In this document: positions 32,899 to 41,363 of the stretch, one piece after another
How positions within the stretch are numbered: the stretch's first letter is position 1
Layout of the letters: each line of letters opens with the position of its first letter
Assembly: GCA_947166925.1 (NCBI GenBank)
Contig: CAMVGD010000007.1
Location: 1-44,890 of the forward strand
Source: an uncultured Clostridia bacterium
Lineage (GTDB): Bacteria; Bacillota; Clostridia; Christensenellales; CAG-138
DNA: 44,890 nucleotides
Direction: 5' to 3'
The notes under the pieces: generated by a model
Told to the model about the DNA's origin: nothing
The model's database searches: none
The model's input: only the letters and a program-made list of their open reading frames with translations
Program-made: the position numbers and the translations under genes

Positions 32899-33684
32899 TT
32901 ATTGGCCATCGAATGCCGTGCGAAACATTCTACTCATTAAAATCTGAGCATGATACCCGCCATTCTCACCAACACCAGTAATCAGGCTATAATGATCACC
33001 TAGCAGATCAAAAATGCTATTCATCTCAAATTCACTATGTTTCTCAAAATTCATAAGGTCAAATATGAACTTGTCATCGGACATCTCATAAACAAGACCT
33101 TCGTCAAACTCCACTTTTCCAGTTCCTATATCTGCCATCCCCATAATATCAGAAGAAAAGTCTCTCCGTATAAAATATAGATGCCACACGCCTTGATAAG
33201 TATCACATGACTCATTTGTCAAGAAATCAATAAAATCAAAGTGTTCGTTGGATGCTTCAGGTACAGATAAAAACTTGCCAAAGATAGCCTTAATAATAGC
33301 AAGTTTTGTACTTTTCTGAAAGCCCTTGACCGTACTTGGATCTCCATTTGCATTATAAAACTTCAAATATGCTTTATCATAATGTCCCAAAAAAGTGTTG
33401 CATTTACGGCATAACGTTTTAGCGGTTCTTCCTTTGGGATACAATGGGATAGATATCTTTTCATCAAAAAGCTGTTCAGCTATCTCCTTTATTGATTTCC
33501 CGTTGTGCATACCTATAACAAGTTTTTCGTATGTTTCTTCAGATAAAAAGGAATCAACAAACTTTCCGATATCAACAGCTACAATGTCATCGTTTCCGAC
33601 GCAACGTGCCGGATAGTGTTCTTCACTTATCTCTTGCTCTGTAACGTATTGATGACACAACCGACACAAGTATTTCTTTTCCAT
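32899..33684 (-). CDS. HNH-like zinc-finger protein leading the Hachiman operon
   Basis: Protein of 261 residues. The N-terminal 100 residues have the HNH-type frame: Cys7-x-x-Cys10, Glu22-His23 in SEEHYPAR and Cys92-x-x-Cys95-Asn96 in TLCRKCNTFLG. This is the pattern of HNH endonucleases in which His23 would be the catalytic His, although the C-terminal His of a complete HNH motif is not obvious (His101 in LGHYDKAY is a candidate). The rest is mixed alpha/beta and unrecognised. Start chosen at the ATG before the first Cys pair; CAGGA lies 10 bases upstream. An in-frame ATG at 33765 or 33762 would add 26-27 residues. HNH proteins are not part of the standard two-gene Hachiman, so this is either an accessory nuclease or an independent defence gene. 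Confidence 0.65.
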   Translation of the reverse strand: MEKKYLCRLCHQYVTEQEISEEHYPARCVGNDDIVAVDIGKFVDSFLSEETYEKLVIGMHNGKSIKEIAEQLFDEKISIPLYPKGRTAKTLCRKCNTFLGHYDKAYLKFYNANGDPSTVKGFQKSTKLAIIKAIFGKFLSVPEASNEHFDFIDFLTNESCDTYQGVWHLYFIRRDFSSDIMGMADIGTGKVEFDEGLVYEMSDDKFIFDLMNFEKHSEFEMNSIFDLLGDHYSLITGVGENGGYHAQILMSRMFRTAFDGQ

Positions 33685-33837
33685 AGTTGAATATCCTGTA
33701 ATGTGTTTCCCACCCAATGTCTTCTTTGTTTTAATTGAAGATCGACTATACTCTATAAGCATCATAATAATACTGCAAATGTCCTTCAGCTATGAAATCT
33801 TTGCTCTATAACATCAAACGCAAACTTCATAGAACAT

Positions 33838-33854
33838 AAGCATTGATAATGCTT
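33838..33854. promoter_or_regulatory. inverted repeat in the Hachiman leader
   Basis: AAGCATT-GAT-AATGCTT, a perfect 7-bp dyad 12 bases downstream of the -10 box. It could be an operator or an early RNA hairpin. Confidence 0.4.
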
Positions 33855-33866
33855 TTATTATTTTTA

Positions 33867-33895
33867 ATTGTAGCAAACAAGCATTGTTTTTGCAA
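33867..33895 (-). promoter_or_regulatory. sigma-A promoter of the HNH-hamA-hamB operon
   Basis: On the minus strand TTGCAA (33890-33895), 17-bp spacer, TACAAT (33867-33872). The leader would be 95-175 bases depending on the HNH start. Confidence 0.7.
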
Positions 33896-34077
33896 GATGA
33901 ATCCTGTCCTCATTATCTCCTATTCTCAATAGAGATTTTACTGTGTATTGTCAAATTCTGATTACGCCTTCAATAAATGAAACACCACAAATCGACAAAT
34001 AATCCATTGGGGAAATAATATATTTTCCAATATCAATTTACATTGCTTGTTGCATGAAGTTATTTCATGCCAAATAA

Positions 34078-34103
34078 CAAAAGGAGCTGCTCACAGCCCC
34101 TTT
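34078..34103 (-). terminator. intrinsic terminator of the integrase gene
   Basis: On the minus strand AAAGGGGCTG-TGAG-CAGCTCCTTTT followed by a T-rich stretch, a few bases after the integrase stop. Confidence 0.8.
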
Positions 34104-34109
34104 CACTCT

Positions 34110-35285
34110 TTATGCGTTAGCCGTTCTTATTGGAATGACTTTGGAGTGTTGCCCGTTTTCAATCATTTCATCAAGATGTCCGTTTAATGCTTCGATTGCT
34201 TTATCTTCTTTGTATTTGGTGAGATGCGTGTAAACTGCGAGGGTGACTTCTATATCTGCATGGCCCAAGAATTTCTGCGCAGATTTAACATCAACATTGG
34301 CGTCAAAGAGGATGGTGGCATATGTATGACGCAGCATGTGCGCTGTTATATTATCTATTACAACAACACGGTGAATATACCGTCCTGCCCCGTTTTGCCC
34401 TCCCGCGCAAATGTTGAGATAGCTCTGAAAAGAATGCCATTGCCTCTTAAATGAGGTGTCAGACATTATGCCGCCCTCGTTGTTGGTGAAGACAAACCCA
34501 GACGGTTTTCGAATCTCCATAAGTACGGTCAGAAGCACATTCGGGATTGGTACATCTCGAACACCGGCCTTTGTTTTTGGTTCCTTGATTGTAGTGACAT
34601 TTTTCAAATTGCATGCTGATTGTCTCACCTTGATAACACGATGCTCAAAATCAATGTTTTCCCATTGAAGCGCAATGGCTTCGCCTTTACGCAGACCGGC
34701 ATAAATCATGATCATAGCCATTGCTCCTAACTGATGTCCTCTCCAATTCTGTGTAATAAGAGCGATTTCTTCCTCGGTTAAAGCTCTCCGTGGCGTGGGG
34801 TCTTTTCTCGGAACCTTTACTTGCGAAAAAGGATTACGCATGATAAGATCCGATCCGACAGCTACTTCCATAATCCTATCTGCTAATTGCTTGACTTTCT
34901 TCATATAACTGGTGGCATATCCTTTCTTTGACATAGTTGTAATGATGGTCTGGAGATGAAGCTGTCGCAGATCACATATACGCATTTCGGCTAAGGAGGG
35001 CATCAACAGCTTTTTGATAATCAATGCTTGACCATATTTCCATGTCTCCCCAGCTTCCGTGTTATAGTTCTCGTACCAGATATTAGCCAACTCCCGGAAG
35101 GTCATGGAATTCTCCCAAACACGGATACCGTGGTTTAGCTGCTGCGTGATTTCTTTTATTTTTTGTTCCAACTCACGCTGCGTCTTTCCATAAACCGGTT
35201 TTCGGATATAAGTACCGTCCGGTCTTTTCCCGAGCACAAGGTTTTTCCTGTACAAGCCATTCTTCTCTTTCTTCATTTTAGCCAT
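34110..35285 (-). CDS. int: tyrosine recombinase (ICE-type integrase)
   Basis: Integrase of 391 residues. An N-terminal arm-binding/AP2-like region (KNGLYRKNLVLGKRPDGTYIRK, about 5-26), a SAM-like core-binding domain (about 60-150) and a C-terminal catalytic domain. Catalytic residues seen are Arg in GLRKGEA, His-x-x-Arg-His in AHMLRHTYAT, His in FLGHAD and the nucleophile Tyr in VYTHLT. Related to Tn916-group and clostridial ICE integrases. The ATG at 35285 follows AAGGAGGT; the ATG at 35309 lacks a site. The C-terminus closely resembles the dead integrase at 13925-14137. It is preceded by excisionase and sigma-like genes in the same direction, the usual ICE control module. Confidence 0.95.
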   Translation of the reverse strand: MAKMKKEKNGLYRKNLVLGKRPDGTYIRKPVYGKTQRELEQKIKEITQQLNHGIRVWENSMTFRELANIWYENYNTEAGETWKYGQALIIKKLLMPSLAEMRICDLRQLHLQTIITTMSKKGYATSYMKKVKQLADRIMEVAVGSDLIMRNPFSQVKVPRKDPTPRRALTEEEIALITQNWRGHQLGAMAMIMIYAGLRKGEAIALQWENIDFEHRVIKVRQSACNLKNVTTIKEPKTKAGVRDVPIPNVLLTVLMEIRKPSGFVFTNNEGGIMSDTSFKRQWHSFQSYLNICAGGQNGAGRYIHRVVVIDNITAHMLRHTYATILFDANVDVKSAQKFLGHADIEVTLAVYTHLTKYKEDKAIEALNGHLDEMIENGQHSKVIPIRTANA

Positions 35286-35342
35286 TCTGAATACCTCCTT
35301 ACTTAACATAGTTGGACTTTTTCATATCGTAGCAATGGCTTA

Positions 35343-35606
35343 CTAGAATGTTGAGGATGTCGAAATATGTTTGAGCGTTTTTTCCTCAAGAGAAACTCCA
35401 TCATGGGCTTCCAACCAAGCAAACAGTTTCTCCTTGCGAACCATCTTTCGCCCACCAATTACTAATGCAGGAAAAGATTCAATACGCATCATCTCATATA
35501 CGTTTGATCGAGATAAGCCCAACACTTTTACAATGTCATTTGCATCCAAGAACAAAGGAATCTGCTCATAGCTGCAATAGCGGTTGCTCTTTTGATCCTC
35601 TTTCAT
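35343..35606 (-). CDS. xis: excisionase-type helix-turn-helix protein
   Basis: Protein of 87 residues with a MerR/HTH_17-type DNA-binding domain: FLDANDIVKVLGLSRSNVYEMMRIESFPALVIGGRKMVRKEKLFAWLEAH (split mentally as helix-turn-helix plus wing, about 19-69). Such proteins bend DNA and direct integrases toward excision. Its ATG overlaps the sigma-like gene stop (ATGA). It sits 57 bases upstream of the integrase start. A weaker paralogue lies at 41415-41642. Confidence 0.85.
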   Translation of the reverse strand: MKEDQKSNRYCSYEQIPLFLDANDIVKVLGLSRSNVYEMMRIESFPALVIGGRKMVRKEKLFAWLEAHDGVSLEEKTLKHISTSSTF

Positions 35607-36106
35607 CCTCTGTAATCCCCCTCTATCCGGGCTGACAACTTTTCCGCAAGGCGATTTCTTCGGTAATAGACGGTTCTCTCGGCAATTCCCAAAGCTTTTG
35701 CTGTGTCGCTTATTTCCGCTGGTCCTCCTAAGAACGTTACCAAAACCTGCTTATCCTCTTCCGATAAGCAATCCAACGTTTCTCTAAAATGTCGCAAAAA
35801 CGAAAGATATGATTTGTAATCAGCTTTCTCCATGAAAACACATTCCGCAGAGGGCAACAGCAGCTCATTAGGGATTCTTCCATGATGATTCATTTGTGCG
35901 ATATTATCAATTATTTGATCTAGTGATAGCTTCTTATGTTTCCTTTCAATCTTTTCCAACTGCCATTCTCTGGAATAACTCTCCGAGAGACAGTCAAAAA
36001 CTTCTTTTTCAATCTCTACAGTGTCCTTTCCGTATATAGCGTAATACCTGATCTGATCCCCATTTTTCTCGGCATAACAATGTCGGTTTCTATAGTTCCC
36101 GTTCAT
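35603..36106 (-). CDS. element-encoded sigma-70-like regulator
   Basis: Protein of 167 residues. The C-terminal 60 residues hold a region-4-like helix-turn-helix (LSEEDKQVLVTFLGGPAEISDTAKALGIAERTVYYRRNRLAEKL). The N-terminal part lacks a clear region 2. Such small sigma-like proteins precede excisionase and integrase in Tn916-like and clostridial elements and probably control the module. The ATG at 36106 follows AGAAAGGACA; the longer frame to 36133 is less likely. Confidence 0.75.
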   Translation of the reverse strand: MNGNYRNRHCYAEKNGDQIRYYAIYGKDTVEIEKEVFDCLSESYSREWQLEKIERKHKKLSLDQIIDNIAQMNHHGRIPNELLLPSAECVFMEKADYKSYLSFLRHFRETLDCLSEEDKQVLVTFLGGPAEISDTAKALGIAERTVYYRRNRLAEKLSARIEGDYRG

Positions 36107-36513
36107 AATTGTCCTTTCTGCCTGAAAGGACATCTTGGGTTGGATCGAATATGACGTTTGTTCCGACCTGAAGGCGCAAAAATGACAGGGTACGGAACAG
36201 TTCCTAACCGATATCGGTACAGAACTATATTCGTATCCAAGCCCTTAATGCATATCAGGCTAAGATAATGATTTTGAAGGTCTCCTCCACCAGTTCAGGA
36301 TGATATGCCCTTCACTTATATATCCGAAAAAGTTGGGGGAAACCGACAGCTGGCAAATGTATATATTTATATGTGAGTATAAAGAACCTATAAAAATTAT
36401 AGCGAAAAAAGAAATTACAAAGGACTTTTTGTTGGTAGATGGTGTCTAATATTATGTGATGAATATTGCACTTGTATATGTGCAATATCAAATAATAACA
36501 ATAGGAGTGAAAC
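36107..36513. other. intergenic region with an inverted repeat
   Basis: Divergent leader between the integrase module and the AT-rich gene pair; no gene seen. Notable is a perfect 9-bp inverted repeat ATATTGCAC/GTGCAATAT at 36463-36488 with an 8-base loop, just before the ribosome binding site of the next gene. Confidence 0.5.
36463..36488. promoter_or_regulatory. inverted repeat upstream of the two-TM protein gene
   Basis: ATATTGCAC, 8-base loop, GTGCAATAT. It could be a regulator-binding site or leader hairpin; it ends 25 bases before the start codon. Confidence 0.5.
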
Positions 36514-37437
36514 ATGAAAAAACGACAGGCATCTTTTGAGACAATTTGTTCTCTGTTTGGCACAGTTATGGGTATTGTAATGCCTTTTTTATCATTTTCC
36601 GATGTAGCCAAACAAGGAATGCATACCCAGTTTATTCTACTTTTTGTTTCTTTACTTTTGATAGGTATTTCAATTACATTATTCATTTCTATTCATCGAA
36701 TCAAAAACAAACAGATCCAAAACATGATAACAGCTATCGATGAAAATCTAAGCAGGTCAAATACTTTGCTTCCTTCAACACTAAAGTATGTTCTCCGCAC
36801 AAGCATACAAGGACAAAAAGAAGCACTAAACAATGTGTCTGTTAGCAATTATGATTTTACAATTGAAATTGGACAAATAATGCCGGATGGTCGAGCTTCT
36901 GTGCGTACAAAAAGAAGGATTAGGGGTAAAGCCAAAGACAAGCTGCAATCTATCATTATTCCTTTTTCACATTCCATTGTCAATGCAACAGACGATTATT
37001 CTTTCAGAATAATCGATACGATGACAAAAATATCTCTCGATTATAGGATTATAACTATCGGCAATATAGAGTGTATTGATGTTACTCCCAAAAAACTACT
37101 TAAAAGAAAGGATTACTTTGATATAATTATTATTGTTGAAGATAAAAAAGTGTTTTCGTATAATGACTCAAATCAAGTTCATGCTTTTTTAGCGGATCCG
37201 TCTTTTTGCTTTGATTCCTGGGAAGTGTTGACAATAAAAACCCTGATGAAAGATCAAACGATTAAGGATTATAATTCGATGCTATGTTTAGTCAATAGAC
37301 AATCTTATATGTGGGAATCATTGGAAACGGTTCCTTTTACTAAAGGAACAATTAATCACGTAATAAAGTATTCGGAATTGGAAAGCACTCAAAAATCAAG
37401 TGTATTTGTAACGCTTCTCACCAAACCAAAAAACTAA
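36514..37437 (+). CDS. two-TM protein of unknown function, partner of the MBL-fold protein
   Basis: Protein of 307 residues. Two membrane helices lie near the N-terminus (about 9-28 and 39-60), so most of the protein (61-307) is on one side, probably cytosolic given the positive charge after helix 2. The soluble part is alpha/beta and I recognise no family. ATAGGAGTG precedes the ATG. It is very AT-rich compared with the flanking genes and forms a pair with the metallo-beta-lactamase-fold gene 43 bases downstream. Two-TM proteins of this size are common effectors in bacterial conflict systems; that link is inference. Confidence 0.65.
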   Translation: MKKRQASFETICSLFGTVMGIVMPFLSFSDVAKQGMHTQFILLFVSLLLIGISITLFISIHRIKNKQIQNMITAIDENLSRSNTLLPSTLKYVLRTSIQGQKEALNNVSVSNYDFTIEIGQIMPDGRASVRTKRRIRGKAKDKLQSIIIPFSHSIVNATDDYSFRIIDTMTKISLDYRIITIGNIECIDVTPKKLLKRKDYFDIIIIVEDKKVFSYNDSNQVHAFLADPSFCFDSWEVLTIKTLMKDQTIKDYNSMLCLVNRQSYMWESLETVPFTKGTINHVIKYSELESTQKSSVFVTLLTKPKN

Positions 37438-37480
37438 TTGTTTTATATACATAATGTTCTTAGTAAAGAAAGGATAAACT

Positions 37481-38575
37481 ATGGAACGTATTTTTGCACC
37501 GATAGGACAAGGCTGCTTTGCAATTGAAAGATTCAGGGATGGGGTTGTCATTTTTGATTGCGGGACTCTTACAAAGATTCGCAACAAATCATGCGTTGAA
37601 TCTATCTCCCTACGAATAGAACAGGAGATTGATAGTAATGAAACAATTCAGTATGTTTTTATTTCCCATTTGGATGAAGATCATGTTAATGGATTGGCTT
37701 TCCTCTTAAAGAAATATAAAGTGAAGGAGGTCGTCTTACCCCTATTGTATGATGAGTACAAAGAACTATATTTGGGAAAGCTCCTTGTATCATCTCAAAA
37801 AACGTATGATGATTTGAGTCTGCTCATTAAACAACCAGAGAGTTTTGTTCGCGAGCACAGTAGATATGATACAAAGACAATACTAGTCGCCCCGGTTAAC
37901 TACGAAAAAATAGAAGAAGAACCTAATCAAACCATACTCCGTTCTGGAACCGAGTTTCCATTTGGTAATTGGGTGTTTATACCATATAATTATTTATATA
38001 AGACAAAAGCTGAAAAACTGAAGAAATATCTTTTGGATGGTGGAATAAACCCAGATGATTTTAAACTTCAACATAAGGTAGAAGTCTTTATGACTGACGA
38101 TAGTATCTTACAATCAATAAAGGCCGCGTATCAAAAGGTCAATAAAGACTTAAATCAGAACTCAATGACTGTTTATTCAGGACCGAACGGGCCCAGTTGT
38201 TCAACAATGAGAATAATAGAGACTGGTTACTCTATAAAATGTGAATGTAACTTACAGGGAAAGTGGGAAAAGGTTTCATGTCTATATACAGGTGATTATA
38301 ATGCAAGCACAGATAGCAGATGGAATGATTTGAGAGACAGCTATAGAAAGTATTGGAATAATATCGGTGTATTACAAATCCCGCATCATGGCGCAGCAAG
38401 CAGTTACAACGATAATATAGGAAATTTGGAATGCTTGTTAGTGATTAATGCAGGAACAAACAATCAAAACCACCATCCCAGTCCATCGGTTTTATATAAA
38501 CTATTCAAAACAAAGAGAACCATCTTTTGGGTTAGTGAGGAAGATGCTAGCAAAGTTAGATTTGAAATCATATGA
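37481..38575 (+). CDS. ComEC/Rec2-like metallo-beta-lactamase-fold hydrolase
   Basis: Soluble protein of 364 residues. The motif SHLDEDHVNG (His63-x-Asp65-x-Asp67-His68) is the HxDxDH zinc/manganese motif of the ComEC/Rec2 branch of the metallo-beta-lactamase fold. VIFDCGT (about 23-29), CLYTGDYNAS (near 265-275) and IPHHGAASS (near 300) are the other metal-ligand loops. The long insert at about 100-230 is unassigned. No membrane helices, so it is not a DNA-uptake channel like full ComEC. Such stand-alone proteins are likely phosphodiesterases or nucleases. AAAGGAT precedes the ATG. Paired with the two-TM gene. Confidence 0.8.
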   Translation: MERIFAPIGQGCFAIERFRDGVVIFDCGTLTKIRNKSCVESISLRIEQEIDSNETIQYVFISHLDEDHVNGLAFLLKKYKVKEVVLPLLYDEYKELYLGKLLVSSQKTYDDLSLLIKQPESFVREHSRYDTKTILVAPVNYEKIEEEPNQTILRSGTEFPFGNWVFIPYNYLYKTKAEKLKKYLLDGGINPDDFKLQHKVEVFMTDDSILQSIKAAYQKVNKDLNQNSMTVYSGPNGPSCSTMRIIETGYSIKCECNLQGKWEKVSCLYTGDYNASTDSRWNDLRDSYRKYWNNIGVLQIPHHGAASSYNDNIGNLECLLVINAGTNNQNHHPSPSVLYKLFKTKRTIFWVSEEDASKVRFEII

Positions 38576-38672
38576 CATCAATGGGTAGCTAAAAGAGACG
38601 AAATGGATCTCATATAGATTCTTCTCGCGCATGAACCGTAACGCTATGCTACACAATAAGGAGCGTAGAGTT

Positions 38673-39014
38673 ATGGAACATGAGGGCGAATTGAGACTGC
38701 TTGCGGATGCGATCCGGCAGGCGAGAATAGAAAAAAGGATCTCGCAAGAGAAGCTTGCGGAGATGTTAGATGTCTCGACAACGCATGTCAGACATATCGA
38801 GAGCGGGCATCGGAAACCTTCTATCGAAAAGCTGGTTTCATTGTGCCAGATCTTGGACATATCCTTTGATCAAGTTGTGAAGGGCGAGCCACGCCCTGTT
38901 TCGAGCTCTGCAGAGCGCATCTTGAATTGCGTTGAGAATGTGTTTTCTGAGGAAGAGCGGAACCTGATCGCTGATTTGATCGAGGCGGCAGCAGACAAAA
39001 GAACAAGCAAATAA
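38673..39014 (+). CDS. XRE-family transcriptional regulator
   Basis: Protein of 113 residues with an N-terminal lambda-repressor-like helix-turn-helix (IRQARIEKRISQEKLAEMLDVSTTHVRHIESGHRKPSIEKLVSLCQIL, one domain at about 12-62) and a short helical tail. The start at 38673 follows AAGGAGCG; in-frame ATGs at 38631 and 38646 lack sites. A strong terminator follows. Target unknown, perhaps the element's own genes. Confidence 0.85.
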   Translation: MEHEGELRLLADAIRQARIEKRISQEKLAEMLDVSTTHVRHIESGHRKPSIEKLVSLCQILDISFDQVVKGEPRPVSSSAERILNCVENVFSEEERNLIADLIEAAADKRTSK

Positions 39015-39020
39015 CAAACA

Positions 39021-39065
39021 GCGTACTGATCCAAAAGGCATTCTTTTAGGATCAGTGCGCTTTTT
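39021..39065 (+). terminator. intrinsic terminator after the XRE gene
   Basis: Stem GCGTACTGATCC/GGATCAGTGCGC (one wobble pair), 16-base loop, five T residues. Confidence 0.9.
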
Positions 39066-39122
39066 GTTCGACAAAGATAGACAAAACTTGACAATCTTTT
39101 TATAAATTTTTGATGGACTTTT

Positions 39123-39161
39123 CATGAACCGATGGTGTTTTAGTTAGTAGATGGGTTCATG
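39123..39161. promoter_or_regulatory. inverted repeat and possible ECF promoter before the second sigma gene
   Basis: CATGAACC (39123-39130) and GGTTCATG (39154-39161) form a perfect 8-bp inverted repeat. TGAACC followed about 17 bases later by TTAGTTAGTAG resembles an ECF-type promoter and suggests autoregulation. Confidence 0.4.
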
Positions 39162-39181
39162 TGAGTCCCGAAAGGAATCCC

Positions 39182-39709
39182 ATGGCTAAATCCATCATGG
39201 ACTTCATCGAGGAGAACTACAAGGACCTTCTCACCTTCGCCATTAAGCTGAGCGGAAATTGGGCGGACGGCGAAGACGTGTTGCAGACGGTCGCAGCGAA
39301 GATTTGCGCCAAGCAAGACGATCTGAAGGACCTTGCGTATTGCAAGTCGTATTTGATGACATGCATTCGCAATGCAACGTTCAATTTGAAGCGAACAAAA
39401 GCGAGGCAGCGCGTGGCTGATGTGGATTTTGAAAAGCTAAAAGAAGTTCTTCCCGTTTCCAGACCGAAGCGGGAATTTGAAGTCGTGGAATGGATCGAGT
39501 CGCTGGAGCAGCATTTAAGCTACTATGATGAAGAATCGAGAAAGGCGTTTATCGCATACTATGTAGATCAAGTGCCGTTGGAAGAGGTCGCTGCTTCGCT
39601 TGGGCTGACAAAGCGGCAGACGACCAAGAAGTTTGAGAGTATGCGCAATTATTTGAAGCGGCATTATAAGCATCTGTTCATTCAGTTGAGTGTTTTGTTG
39701 TCGATGTAA
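39182..39709 (+). CDS. ECF-type sigma factor
   Basis: Protein of 175 residues. Region 2 lies at about 10-75 (MDFIEENYKDLLTFAIKLSGNWADGEDVLQTVAAKICA ... YLMTCIRNATFNLKR). Region 4 lies at about 115-165 (FIAYYVDQVPLEEVAASLGLTKRQTTKKFESMRNYLKRH). AAAGGAATCCC precedes the ATG at 39182; an upstream GTG at 39161 lies inside the inverted repeat. The next gene encodes a single-TM protein, so this is a second sigma/anti-sigma pair, unrelated in detail to the one at 8978-12390. Confidence 0.85.
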   Translation: MAKSIMDFIEENYKDLLTFAIKLSGNWADGEDVLQTVAAKICAKQDDLKDLAYCKSYLMTCIRNATFNLKRTKARQRVADVDFEKLKEVLPVSRPKREFEVVEWIESLEQHLSYYDEESRKAFIAYYVDQVPLEEVAASLGLTKRQTTKKFESMRNYLKRHYKHLFIQLSVLLSM

Positions 39710-39725
39710 GAAAGGAGCATTGCCG

Positions 39726-40565
39726 ATGAAAATGACAAGATTGGAATGGCGATACCTACAAAGAATCGCGTTGGATCACCCATATTATGATACGCACAAG
39801 CCGCCGCTCAGTGATGCGGAAGCGAAAGCGATCATGGAGGCGAACAATACGATGACCGGCAGGGAATTCGTTGATTCCATCTATGCAAAACTCGGCATGA
39901 CCCGACCGGTCAAGGAAAAGAAACGCCTTGCATGGCTTCGTGATATTGGTGAATTATTTACTATTCCGCCGATTCGCAAGATCGCGATTGCGATTCTTGT
40001 TGTGCTGTTGATGACCGTATTTTTTGCTGCAACGCCCACCGGTCGTGCGATCGCGGAGAGCGTGATACAGTATATTACCACATTGTTCAATGATGGTAGA
40101 CTGATTGTAAATAGAAATGATAATGTATCAACATCGATTTTGTTAGATGGTGAGGATACTACAAGTAATGAGAGACAGGACGAGGAAAGTAGTCAGGATT
40201 CCTTTGTTTTCATAGACTCTTTTGAGATTTTTGAAATGAATACTGGAAAAACACCGATCATATTACCGTTGCCAACTACTGCAATATATTATGAATATGA
40301 TGAGACGATTGATTATTTATCACTTCATTCAACGTATGAAACACAGAACGGAAGAATCGAAGCTTTTCAAGTTTGGAATGCAGAAGAATTGATAAGTTCC
40401 ACATTAACAGGTTTTTCATCATATAAAGAGGATGATGCAATCTTTTATTCAACTGAAGGCGGAAAGATCATAGTTCAAAAAAGCCTTGAAGACTCTGTTT
40501 TTGGACTGATTGCAATAGGCAACTACAGTTTGGACGAGCTTATTGATTTGATACGAGGTAGATGA
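39726..40565 (+). CDS. single-TM putative anti-sigma factor
   Basis: Protein of 279 residues: cytosolic N-terminus of about 80 residues, one membrane helix at about 83-103, extracellular part rich in acidic and Ser/Thr residues (about 104-279) with an alpha/beta character. AAAGGAG lies 10 bases upstream of the ATG, 16 bases after the sigma stop, so the two are co-expressed. A role as anti-sigma factor is inferred from context and topology; the N-terminal domain shows no zinc-binding HxxxCxxC motif. Confidence 0.65.
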   Translation: MKMTRLEWRYLQRIALDHPYYDTHKPPLSDAEAKAIMEANNTMTGREFVDSIYAKLGMTRPVKEKKRLAWLRDIGELFTIPPIRKIAIAILVVLLMTVFFAATPTGRAIAESVIQYITTLFNDGRLIVNRNDNVSTSILLDGEDTTSNERQDEESSQDSFVFIDSFEIFEMNTGKTPIILPLPTTAIYYEYDETIDYLSLHSTYETQNGRIEAFQVWNAEELISSTLTGFSSYKEDDAIFYSTEGGKIIVQKSLEDSVFGLIAIGNYSLDELIDLIRGR

Positions 40566-40607
40566 AAAAGGCGAGGCGTAGAAGAGCCCCACCTATTTCT
40601 TGAATCT

Positions 40608-40985
40608 TCAGATATTGTAAGTCTTTTCGGACGTGTATGTTGCGCCGCCTGCAGTATAACTAAGCCGCAGATGATAAGTACCTGAAGAAAGGGAAACGTC
40701 TTTGCTTAAGCTGATGATTGTGCTCGAAGAAGTCTTGCTGATAGATGTTATGTAATTGTATGATGCATCATATAGCGAGAGTACAACAACAACGGTTACC
40801 CCTTCAGGATTATTGAGTTTAGCCCACATCTTGTACGTTGAACCGGAAACTGACTTTACTCCGTACGAAGCAGCAATATATGCCTTATTCAGCGGCGTTT
40901 CTGCAGAGCCATCTGCAAGCGTTGGTAAGGTGACCATCATGCACATCAACAGTGCAAGGGCGATACATAGGACTTTTTTTCTCAT
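40608..40985 (-). CDS. small secreted protein
   Basis: Protein of 125 residues with a signal peptide (Arg-Lys-Lys start, hydrophobic core, probable cleavage after LPTLA-D near residue 25). The mature part is Ser/Thr/Tyr-rich and predicted beta-rich (SSTIISLSKDVSLSSGTYHLRLSY), like a small Ig-like or jelly-roll domain. AGGAGGTTC precedes the ATG. It is convergent with the putative anti-sigma gene. Function unknown; similar small secreted proteins are common in clostridia. Confidence 0.75.
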   Translation of the reverse strand: MRKKVLCIALALLMCMMVTLPTLADGSAETPLNKAYIAASYGVKSVSGSTYKMWAKLNNPEGVTVVVVLSLYDASYNYITSISKTSSSTIISLSKDVSLSSGTYHLRLSYTAGGATYTSEKTYNI

Positions 40986-41190
40986 AAGAACCTCCTAATA
41001 ATTTGAATATGGGTTTCCCCAAAACTATAAACACCGAAGAAAACATATAAGTCCATCGACTTTATGATATTTTTTATAATTTGCGTCGGTTATTTTTTTG
41101 TAGTAAATGGACAAATTATGATCGTTCGGTGTTTATTATTTTGGATCATGCCAGAATGATTCAAATCTTAAGGAAAGGAGTAAATACTTC

Positions 41191-41355
41191 ATGGCGAAAC
41201 CTATTAAGCCGGGAACTGACAATCAGCAACCGGGGACCTATAAAGAAGTTGGGCCGCGAGGCGGGGATGTGAGTAAGCCCAGGATTATTCACATTGATCC
41301 CGGTGATAGACTCCCTCCGACGCAAAAGCCGGGGAACAAATGGGAAAAGCAATAA
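41191..41355 (+). CDS. YjzC-like small protein
   Basis: A 54-residue protein: hydrophilic, Pro/Gly-rich, with KPGTDNQQPGTYKEVGPRGG at the N-terminus and a GDRLPPTQKPGNKW end. This is the pattern of the YjzC family of Firmicutes, whose function is unknown to me. GGAAAGGAG lies 11 bases upstream of the ATG. A perfect 12-bp hairpin follows at once. Confidence 0.7.
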   Translation: MAKPIKPGTDNQQPGTYKEVGPRGGDVSKPRIIHIDPGDRLPPTQKPGNKWEKQ

Positions 41356-41363
41356 GGATCAAG

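Noticed and set aside
37481..38575. Competence protein ComEC
   Set aside because: Only the hydrolase domain is present; the membrane channel part is missing.
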